The notes under the pieces are model-generated. The model was given only the letters and a program-made list of their open reading frames with translations, was not told the origin of the DNA and did not search any database. A stretch of 9,663 nt of DNA from DATESG01 sp035270925. GTDB lineage: Bacteria > Bacillota_I > Bacilli_A > RFN20 > CAG-826. Location of the stretch: the NCBI GenBank assembly GCA_035270925.1, contig DATESG010000055.1:1-9663 (forward strand), given 5' to 3'. Below, piece after piece: positions 1 through 5,596 of this stretch; position 1 is the stretch's first letter, and every line of letters begins with the position of its first letter. The position numbers and the translations under genes were made by a program.

Positions 1-476
1 ACCTTGATGCGATTAAATATTTAAAAGTATTCACACTCCTTACAAAAGATGAACTCGAAACTTTAAAGGCTGAACATGAAGTAAACCCAGGTCTTAGACT
101 TGCACAAAAAACTCTAGCTGGTGAAATCATTAAAATCGTTCATAGCCCAAAAGATTTAGAGCGCGCAATCGCGATGAGTGCCGCCCTATTTAGTGGTGAA
201 GTTAGTCTTCTCAGTGAAGATGAAATTACCGAACTATTCGCTAATATGATGGTTGAAGTTGCTGATGGACTAAAACTAGAAGACATTTTACTCGCAGTAA
301 AAGCGGCAAAAAGCAAACGTGAAGCACGTGAGTTTATTGCTGGAAATTCCATCCTCGTAAATGGAGAAAAAATTACGGACAGTGAATTGGTAATGTTGAG
401 AACTAATGGCTTATTCAATAAATATTTCATCATAAGACGCGGTAAGAAAAATTATTTCGTTGCTAAAATAGTCTAA
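1..476 (+). CDS. tyrS: Tyrosyl-tRNA synthetase, C-terminal part (5' end outside window)
   Basis: This is the last 157 residues of a class I aminoacyl-tRNA synthetase that charges tRNA-Tyr in the cytoplasm. The frame is open from the window edge (first full codon at 3) to TAA at 474-476. The visible part begins in the region after the catalytic KMSKS loop, with the family pattern Y-L-K-V-F-T and the helix around NPGLRLAQKTLAGEIIKIVH. This is followed by the ALFSG segment and a C-terminal S4 RNA-binding domain (roughly the last 65 residues), which contains the typical ILVNGEKI turn and ends in RGKKNYFVAKIV. The Rossmann catalytic core and any upstream T-box lie outside the window. An ATG at 174 is only an internal Met. 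A UUCG-loop terminator follows 18 bases after the stop, and the gene converges on rpsD. The identification is by recognised family pattern and synteny. Confidence 0.93.
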   Translation, partial: LDAIKYLKVFTLLTKDELETLKAEHEVNPGLRLAQKTLAGEIIKIVHSPKDLERAIAMSAALFSGEVSLLSEDEITELFANMMVEVADGLKLEDILLAVKAAKSKREAREFIAGNSILVNGEKITDSELVMLRTNGLFNKYFIIRRGKKNYFVAKIV

Positions 477-494
477 ATTGTCAAAAACTTAAAT

Positions 495-516
495 AACTCT
501 CTTCGGAGAGTTTTTT
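495..516 (+). terminator. Rho-independent terminator of tyrS
   Basis: A perfect 7-bp stem (AACTCTC 495-501, GAGAGTT 506-512) is closed by a C(UUCG)G tetraloop and followed by a short T run. It begins 18 bases after the tyrS stop. The opposite strand has T-rich sequence beyond it, so it might also catch rpsD read-through. Confidence 0.85.
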
Positions 517-554
517 AATATAAAAAAACACCCACACATTTAAGTGCAGGTGTT
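517..554 (-). terminator. Rho-independent terminator of rpsD
   Basis: On the - strand an 11-bp stem can form between 554-544 and 537-527, including two adjacent G-U wobbles, with the 6-base loop TTAAAT. A T run follows (complement of the A run 522-526). It starts about 20 bases after the rpsD stop and lies back to back with the tyrS terminator, so the two convergent transcripts are separated by two distinct hairpins. Confidence 0.8.
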
Positions 555-574
555 GATTTTCTAGCAAATAGCAA

Positions 575-1183
575 TTAAAGAATACGGTTATAGAATTCAA
601 TAATTTGCGCTTCGTTAATTTCTTGAACGACTTCATTACGTTCAGGTTTACGATCGAATTTAGCGCTGAGCTTTTCTTTGTCGGTTGTGACATAAGCAAC
701 AGCAGTTCTAAGTGTTTCAAGGTTTGCCTTGATTGCCACTAAGTCTTTACTGCCTTCAGCAACGCTAACGACGTCGCCAACTTGTACTAAGTATGATGGT
801 AAATCAACTTTGGCACCATTGACGAGGAAGTGACCGTGATTGACGAATTGGCGACCTTGACGGCGGGTTCTTGCAAATCCAGCTCTGAATACAACGTTGT
901 CTAAACGTGATTCAAGAATTTGGATAAAGGCTAAACCGGTAACGACGTTCTTGTCTTTGACGGCCATTAAGAATAAACGACGGAATTGACGTTCGTTAAC
1001 TCCATATGTGAAACGTAACTTTTGTTTTTCAACAAGTTGTTTACCATATTCGGATGGTTTTTTCTTACGGCTGTTACCGTGTTGACCTGGTCCATAAGGA
1101 CGTTTCTTTAATTCTTGACCAGTCTCAAGAAGTGAAATGCCTAAACGACGCGATCTTTTCCAATCTGATCCAGTGTATCTCAT
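575..1183 (-). CDS. rpsD: Small ribosomal subunit protein uS4
   Basis: This encodes a 202-residue ribosomal protein S4, a primary 16S rRNA binder that nucleates assembly of the 30S body; members of the family often repress their own synthesis. The N-terminus MRYTGSDWKRSRRLGISL is that of the zinc-free C-minus type: there is no CXXC cluster. The motif RPYGPGQHGNSRKKKPSEY and the S4 domain at about residues 92-155 (SRLDNVVFRAGFARTRRQGR, then HGHFLVNGAKVDLPSY) are unmistakable. The length matches Bacillus S4 (about 200). The ATG at 1181-1183 is preceded by an AAGGAGG ribosome binding site (1194-1200), with 10 bases between. Upstream lie a structured leader and a TTGACA promoter, which suggests that S4 binds its own mRNA. 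The gene is transcribed alone, convergent with tyrS and divergent from ezrA. Confidence 0.97.
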   Translation of the reverse strand: MRYTGSDWKRSRRLGISLLETGQELKKRPYGPGQHGNSRKKKPSEYGKQLVEKQKLRFTYGVNERQFRRLFLMAVKDKNVVTGLAFIQILESRLDNVVFRAGFARTRRQGRQFVNHGHFLVNGAKVDLPSYLVQVGDVVSVAEGSKDLVAIKANLETLRTAVAYVTTDKEKLSAKFDRKPERNEVVQEINEAQIIEFYNRIL

Positions 1184-1193
1184 GATTATTTTT

Positions 1194-1225
1194 CCTCCTT
1201 TTGTTTAATTTTGCAAAATAAACAA
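1194..1225 (-). promoter_or_regulatory. rpsD ribosome binding site with abutting A/U hairpin
   Basis: The ribosome binding site AAGGAGG (1194-1200) lies directly beside a 25-base inverted repeat (1201-1225). Its outer arms TTGTTTA and TAAACAA are perfect 7-bp complements, and its core ATTTTGCAAAAT is self-complementary. In the mRNA this gives an A/U-rich hairpin ending right at the ribosome binding site. Whether it keeps the site open or takes part in S4 control cannot be read from the sequence. Confidence 0.6.
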
Positions 1226-1326
1226 TAGGTGTAAATTCCTTACTTCGGATGGGAACCTCAATGCTTTCACCGTATAGCTTTGGTTACTGGCAAACGTATA
1301 ATTGGTTCTCATCGGTCAAGTAGTAT

Positions 1327-1345
1327 TTACATGCTGCTTACATGC
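1327..1345. repeat. Tandem pair of TTACATGC at the rpsD transcription start
   Basis: Two exact copies of TTACATGC (1327-1334 and 1338-1345) are separated by TGC, giving an 11-base period, about one helical turn. They fall at the predicted start of the rpsD transcript, so they may act as DNA (an operator) or as the first leader RNA segment. No known binding site is recognised. Confidence 0.5.
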
Positions 1346-1351
1346 TTAATG

Positions 1352-1380
1352 AGTGTACTTTAATTAGCATTGCTTGTCAA
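1352..1380 (-). promoter_or_regulatory. Promoter of rpsD
   Basis: A perfect -35 box TTGACA (1380-1375) is separated by exactly 17 bases from TACACT (1357-1352), which matches the -10 consensus at 4 of 6 positions. Transcription would begin near 1345. The palindrome GGATATATCC (1381-1390) touches the upstream edge of the -35 box. Confidence 0.75.
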
Positions 1381-1421
1381 GGATATATCCCCAAAAATTA
1401 GTGCTAATCCCTCGATTATTA

Positions 1422-1438
1422 TTATTGGGTACCAATAA
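1422..1438. promoter_or_regulatory. Unassigned inverted repeat TTATTGG-N3-CCAATAA
   Basis: This is a perfect 7-bp inverted repeat with a 3-base centre (GTA) in the divergent rpsD/ezrA region. It lies about 42 bp upstream of the rpsD -35 box and 65 bp upstream of the ezrA -35 box. The size and symmetry are those of a binding site for a dimeric regulator. No T run follows, so it is not a terminator. I cannot assign a regulator. Confidence 0.45.
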
Positions 1439-1503
1439 GATAAATGAGCGATAAAACATTGATAATTGCTAGTATATCACCCTGATTAATTATATTAATA
1501 GAT

Positions 1504-1532
1504 TTTACTTTAGCGCCGTAATTTTGTATAAT
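1504..1532 (+). promoter_or_regulatory. Promoter of the ezrA-nifZ-thiI operon
   Basis: TTTACT (1504-1509) and a perfect TATAAT (1527-1532) are separated by 17 bases. The 20 bases upstream are nearly all A and T and could act as an UP element. The predicted start near 1539 leaves a leader of only about 12 bases, with the AGGAAG ribosome binding site (1540-1545) at its 5' end. Confidence 0.75.
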
Positions 1533-1550
1533 CAAGGTTAGGAAGTACTT

Positions 1551-3266
1551 ATGAAAATTACAGTTTTATTAGAATTAATCGGATTTATTGGCATTGCCGC
1601 TGGCGTTGTCGTTTTAATCCTCGCTTACATTATGCTCCACAAGTTCGTTTTATTAGGCCATAAAAATCGTCGCTTACAAAATGCAATCACCCATAAGTAT
1701 AATTATGCACATAATTTACTTCTTAATGAAGATAGTCAGCACTTAAGAAGAATTGAAGCAATTAGTGACATCAATCTTTTGATGCGTCCTGTTTATGAAG
1801 AGTTTTATAAACGCTTTGAACAACTGCGTGATATCGAAGACCGTCGTGCTTCAAAAGCTGTGCAGGTTCTTAATGAAGAACTAGCAAAGGGAAATAAGAA
1901 TTATAAAAGTGCCTATCAAGATCATCGTCGGGTTATTAATGAATATGAAAACAAAGTTCAACAATTAAACCGGGATTTAGGAAACGTAATTAAACCTGAA
2001 ACTGATATTAGAGAAAAAAGCATTGATGATAAGAAGACATTTCGGATTATCAAGAATATGTACCGTGAAAACAAGAAGGAATTAGAACTGGTTGAATCTT
2101 CGTTTGAAAAAGTCTTTGCCCATCTTGATCGCTTATTTGTTCAGCATGAAGATGCACTTAATGGTGCCTTCTATGATGATGCAAATGCTTCACTAGAAAA
2201 AATAAGAAGAGCACTTAAGGATTTGGAAAAAGTTTTGAAAGTCTTACCTTTACTTTGTGTTAAAACAACACAAACGATGCCACAAAAACTTGAATTTGTT
2301 CGTAAACGTTATCAAGATTTGGAGAAGGAGGGAATTCCCCTTCCACACCTACTTGTTAATGCACAGTTAGATAAATTCTATAACTACCTCGAAGAAGCCA
2401 AAACAAGATTACGTAAATTCGACTATCATGGAACTGACAAGCAATTAATTGAAATTGATCACGTTATCTCTGAACTCTTAGTAAGGTTTGATGAAGAAGT
2501 TAAGCAAAAGAACATTTTTACTGAACAATTTGACAAGATCTATCAAAGTGTTAATGAAATTGAACGCAGATATATTAGACTTATCAATAATATGCCTAAT
2601 GTCAAAAAGGTTTATCTGATTGGCGAGGAAACTGAACGAGAACTTGAAATAATTTCATTGAAACTCAATGATCTCTCTAATACAAAACGAATGTTAGATA
2701 GTTTCACTCATTCTTCCACGCGCCAACCATATTCAGTCCTTGTTGAAAAAATGATGCAACTAAAAGAAGAATTTGAAGTTACAGAACAACTCTTAGGCCA
2801 CTACTTCACGCATATTGATAGTTTAAGAACAGATGCTGAAAATGCTCATGGACTAATCAAAGTTCTATTTTTCGAACTTAAAAAGGCTGAGGCAAAATTA
2901 AGAGAAATGCAAGTAGAGGCTTTCGCCAAAACACTAGTTTCCGACTTTTCGCGCACGTATGAGTTAATTGACCTAATTGCTAAAACCGTCCAAGAAGCAC
3001 CAATTAATGTGGCAACAGTTAATAGCTATGCTGACGAATTAAAGAACCTAGCTGATGGACTAATTGCTCAAGTCGAACATGAATTTACCAATGCAAATTT
3101 AGCGGAAGCGACGATTGTATATCTTAATCGTTATCGAAATCAATATAGTGAAGTACAAACAAAGTTAACCGACGAAGAAATCCGATTCTTTAACGGAAGT
3201 TTCACCGATGTTTCAAGTAATTGCGCCGATATGGTTAAGCATTATGCGAATCGCGAGAAACTATGA
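1551..3266 (+). CDS. ezrA: Septation ring formation regulator EzrA
   Basis: This encodes a 571-residue membrane-anchored coiled-coil protein, close to the usual family length of about 560-570. EzrA binds FtsZ, prevents polar Z-rings and helps division and wall-synthesis proteins at midcell in Bacilli. One hydrophobic helix at residues 6-29 (LLELIGFIGIAAGVVVLILA and on) is followed by the basic stretch HKNRR, as expected for the N-out, C-in topology. The rest is long charged helices typical of the spectrin-like repeats. The family's C-terminal NRYR patch is present (LNRYRNQY, residues 525-532), corresponding to the region called the QNR patch in B. subtilis EzrA. The ATG at 1551 follows AGGAAG with 5 bases between. 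The stop TGA overlaps the ATG of the next gene (ATGA), so translation is probably coupled. Recognition is by architecture, the C-terminal motif and neighbours. Confidence 0.9.
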   Translation: MKITVLLELIGFIGIAAGVVVLILAYIMLHKFVLLGHKNRRLQNAITHKYNYAHNLLLNEDSQHLRRIEAISDINLLMRPVYEEFYKRFEQLRDIEDRRASKAVQVLNEELAKGNKNYKSAYQDHRRVINEYENKVQQLNRDLGNVIKPETDIREKSIDDKKTFRIIKNMYRENKKELELVESSFEKVFAHLDRLFVQHEDALNGAFYDDANASLEKIRRALKDLEKVLKVLPLLCVKTTQTMPQKLEFVRKRYQDLEKEGIPLPHLLVNAQLDKFYNYLEEAKTRLRKFDYHGTDKQLIEIDHVISELLVRFDEEVKQKNIFTEQFDKIYQSVNEIERRYIRLINNMPNVKKVYLIGEETERELEIISLKLNDLSNTKRMLDSFTHSSTRQPYSVLVEKMMQLKEEFEVTEQLLGHYFTHIDSLRTDAENAHGLIKVLFFELKKAEAKLREMQVEAFAKTLVSDFSRTYELIDLIAKTVQEAPINVATVNSYADELKNLADGLIAQVEHEFTNANLAEATIVYLNRYRNQYSEVQTKLTDEEIRFFNGSFTDVSSNCADMVKHYANREKL

Positions 3267-4402
3267 TTTATTTTGATAACGCTGCTTCGACACCAGTTCA
3301 TCCTGAAATTATTGATATTTACACCAAGCTATTAAGTCAAAGTTATGCCAATCAAGGTAGCGCACATAAAGAAGGATTAGAGGTTAATCGCCTCGTAAAT
3401 AAAAGCAAGCAAAATATTCTTGAACTATTAGGACTTGATGATCAAGGTTATCAAGTCGTTTTTACGAGTGGAGCGACCGAAGCCAACAATCTCTTTTTAA
3501 AAGGCGCGGCACTCAATTACCGTAATAGAGGCAACAAAATAATTATAAGTGCGGGTGAACATCCGAGTGTGCTTAAACCGCTTTTACGCTTACAAAAAGA
3601 TTATGACTTTAAACTCGAAATTCTCCCACTTAACGAGCAAGGTATTGTTGAACCACTTGATTTAGCCAAAGCCATTGATGAGAAAACAATCATTGTCTCA
3701 ATCATGGCAGTAAATAATCAAACAGGGGCGATTAACAAACTTGATGAGTTGGCGAAAATTGTCAAAAAGTTTCCTAAGTGTCTTTTTCATAGTGATGTGA
3801 CACAGGCGGTCGCTAAAACCAAAATCGACTATGCCTTATTAGATGCATTCTCGTTTTCCGCTCATAAAATTAACGGATTAAAAGGCAGCGGTGCCCTCAT
3901 CCTTAAGAAGTCTATTTCCTTAATACCACTGCAAGAAGGCGGTGTTTATGAATATGGCTTTAGAGATGGGACTCCTGATAGTCCTAAAAATATTGTACTC
4001 GCTAAAACAATCAAACTTGCATTTGATAACTATAAGAACAAACTTGTAGATATTGAGAAAATGCATGATAAGATCACAGCTTTCATTATTAGTAATCCGC
4101 AATTTGTAGTTTTAAACAGCCCAAAGCTAAGCGTCGCGCATATTATAAATTTCTCCCTGCTCAATCATCGGGCCAGTATCATTGCTAACGGCTTATCGAG
4201 CAAGAATATTATGGTCGGCACTTCTAGTGCCTGTAGTAGTAAACTTCATGAGAACTCGCACGTAATTATGGCAATGTTTAATGATGAAAAGCGCGCTAGT
4301 AATGTCATTCGCATCTCGTTTGGTTATTTTAATCATAGCGAAGAAGTTGATGTAATGTTGAAAGAATTAGAAATACTGTTAAGGAAAACTAAATATGAAT
4401 AG
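3263..4402 (+). CDS. nifZ: Cysteine desulfurase, NifS/IscS family, partner of ThiI
   Basis: This encodes a 379-residue PLP enzyme that converts cysteine to alanine and holds the sulfur as a persulfide. Visible features are the N-terminus MIYFDNAASTPVHP, TSGATEANN (residues 69-76), the cofactor-stacking H100 in GEH, D178 and Q181 in HSDVTQ, the Schiff-base lysine K202 in SFSAHKINGLKGSG, the GGVYEYGFRDGT segment (226-237) and the catalytic C324 in GTSSACSSK. NNQTG (151-155) replaces the usual NNETG. The gene starts inside the ezrA stop (4-base overlap) without a strong ribosome binding site of its own and overlaps thiI by 8 bases. In Bacillus the desulfurase next to thiI (nifZ) serves 4-thiouridine synthesis in tRNA; I infer the same role. 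The symbol rests on this synteny; a generic iscS-like label is the alternative. Confidence 0.9.
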   Translation: MIYFDNAASTPVHPEIIDIYTKLLSQSYANQGSAHKEGLEVNRLVNKSKQNILELLGLDDQGYQVVFTSGATEANNLFLKGAALNYRNRGNKIIISAGEHPSVLKPLLRLQKDYDFKLEILPLNEQGIVEPLDLAKAIDEKTIIVSIMAVNNQTGAINKLDELAKIVKKFPKCLFHSDVTQAVAKTKIDYALLDAFSFSAHKINGLKGSGALILKKSISLIPLQEGGVYEYGFRDGTPDSPKNIVLAKTIKLAFDNYKNKLVDIEKMHDKITAFIISNPQFVVLNSPKLSVAHIINFSLLNHRASIIANGLSSKNIMVGTSSACSSKLHENSHVIMAMFNDEKRASNVIRISFGYFNHSEEVDVMLKELEILLRKTKYE

Positions 4403-5564
4403 AAGAATAATGATAAGTTTCGGTGAATTATATACCAAAGGACGGAATCGCAAAAATTTTATCAGACAACTAAAAGATAATATTAAGCAAGGCCTCCGAG
4501 GTCTTAATTCCTTCGTTTTGGATACCCATGATCACATTTATATTAAAGATTATGATCTTAGTAAGGAACAAGAACTTCTCGATATTCTGGTCGATATTAG
4601 TGGAATCTTCTACGTAAGTATCATTGAAATATATCCGCGGGATGAAGAAACGTTAAAGGTTGCAGCCTTAGATATTGTTCGTCGAGCTGAGGGTAAAACC
4701 TTTAAGATCTTCTGTAAACGTAACGACAAAACTTATCCCATCATTTCCGATCAAGTTAACCGGATTTTGGCTAAGGAGATTTTACAAAACACAGATAAAA
4801 CTGTCGATGTGCATGAGCCTGACTTTTTACTAGAAATTAGAATCTATCATGATGGCGCTTATTTTGTTGTGAAAAAAATCTTAGGCGCGGGTGGCTATCC
4901 ACTAGGTGTAGTTGGTCACAGTTTAATGATGCTAAGTGGGGGAATTGATTCACCGGCCGCCGCTTATTTAATGTTAAAACGGGGAGTGAGAATCTCGTGC
5001 ATCCACTTCGCGTCACCTCCATATACACAAGAAGGCGTAATTTTTAAACTCAAGGATCTTTTAGGAGAACTTAATCGTTATCAACGTAAAATCGATTTAT
5101 ATATTGTCCCGTTCACGAAACTTCAAGAAGCAATCTATCAATTTTGCCGCTCAAGTTACGCGATTACTATTATGCGCCGAATGATGTATAGAATCGCCGA
5201 TCAGTTCGCTCAAGCTCATAATATCACGACCCTTGTTAATGGTGAATCAATTGGCCAAGTTGCCTCACAAACACTGGAAAGCATTCATACAATTAATGCT
5301 GTCACAAGTATGCCTGTCATTCGTCCACTTGCAACCATGGATAAAAACGACATTATTACAATCGCCAGGAAGATTAAAACTTATAACATTTCGATCCGCC
5401 CATATGAAGATTGTTGTACAATATTTAAAAATGAGTTTCCCGAAACTAAGCCACTAATCAAACTGGCACTTGAAGAAGAAGCCAAGTTCGACTATCACCC
5501 TTTACTCGAGGAAGCGCTGCAAAATATTGAACACCTTATTATTGAACAAGAAGACTTAATTTAA
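4395..5564 (+). CDS. thiI: tRNA 4-thiouridine synthase ThiI (form without rhodanese domain)
   Basis: This encodes a 389-residue enzyme that adenylates U8 of tRNA and exchanges the adenylate for sulfur from a persulfide donor, giving s4U; in some bacteria it also serves thiazole synthesis. The N-terminal ferredoxin-like and THUMP region (about residues 1-165) starts with ISFGELYTKGRNRKNF and ends near GAGGYPLG (164-171). The PP-loop ATP site is SGGIDSP (181-187). NGESIGQVASQTLESI (282-297) and PYEDCCTIF (336-344) complete the pyrophosphatase domain. The protein ends at the length typical of Bacillus ThiI and lacks the C-terminal rhodanese domain of the E. coli form, so sulfur should come directly from the neighbouring desulfurase. 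The ATG at 4395 lies inside the upstream gene and follows AAGGA (4381-4385). It is the last gene of the operon, before a strong terminator. Confidence 0.95.
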   Translation: MNRRIMISFGELYTKGRNRKNFIRQLKDNIKQGLRGLNSFVLDTHDHIYIKDYDLSKEQELLDILVDISGIFYVSIIEIYPRDEETLKVAALDIVRRAEGKTFKIFCKRNDKTYPIISDQVNRILAKEILQNTDKTVDVHEPDFLLEIRIYHDGAYFVVKKILGAGGYPLGVVGHSLMMLSGGIDSPAAAYLMLKRGVRISCIHFASPPYTQEGVIFKLKDLLGELNRYQRKIDLYIVPFTKLQEAIYQFCRSSYAITIMRRMMYRIADQFAQAHNITTLVNGESIGQVASQTLESIHTINAVTSMPVIRPLATMDKNDIITIARKIKTYNISIRPYEDCCTIFKNEFPETKPLIKLALEEEAKFDYHPLLEEALQNIEHLIIEQEDLI

Positions 5565-5565
5565 T

Positions 5566-5593
5566 AAGATGACACCGGTCATCTTTTCTTTTT
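5566..5593 (+). terminator. Rho-independent terminator of the ezrA-nifZ-thiI operon
   Basis: A perfect 8-bp stem (AAGATGAC 5566-5573, GTCATCTT 5578-5585) with loop ACCG is followed by TTCTTTTT. It begins one base after the thiI stop. The convergent esterase gene ends at 5597 and has no other visible terminator, so it may rely on the same hairpin, although the T run on that strand is poor. Confidence 0.88.
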
Positions 5594-5596
5594 GAA

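Larger units (their letters stand above)
1184..1345 (-). ncRNA. Putative S4-type autoregulatory leader of rpsD mRNA
   Basis: About 160 bases of untranslated leader separate the promoter from the rpsD start. A long-range stem can form between GATGAGAACC (1313-1304) and GGTTCCCATC (1257-1248), pairing 9 of 10 positions and closing a domain of some 66 bases. S4 autoregulation through such a leader is established for Bacillus subtilis rpsD, and the block around this stem resembles that element as I remember it. I see no hairpin followed by a T run within the leader, so control at translation or RNA stability fits better than attenuation. The identification rests on position, length and structure. 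A covariance-model match to the S4 leader family would settle it. Confidence 0.65.

Noticed and set aside
140..433. Open frame on the - strand opposite tyrS
   Set aside because: It is antisense to a well-conserved synthetase C-terminus, has no ribosome binding site and shows no family pattern.
174..476. Short + strand gene starting at ATG 174
   Set aside because: The frame is open upstream to the window edge and reads as continuous TyrRS, so this ATG is an internal Met.
481..720. 79-codon - strand frame across the tyrS/rpsD gap
   Set aside because: It overlaps rpsD in another frame on the same strand and runs through the terminator region; no supporting signals.
3920..4102. Antisense frame within the cysteine desulfurase
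   Set aside because: It is a shadow of a conserved coding region without its own start signals.
5233..5457. 74-codon + strand frame inside thiI
   Set aside because: It lies wholly within conserved ThiI motifs in another frame.
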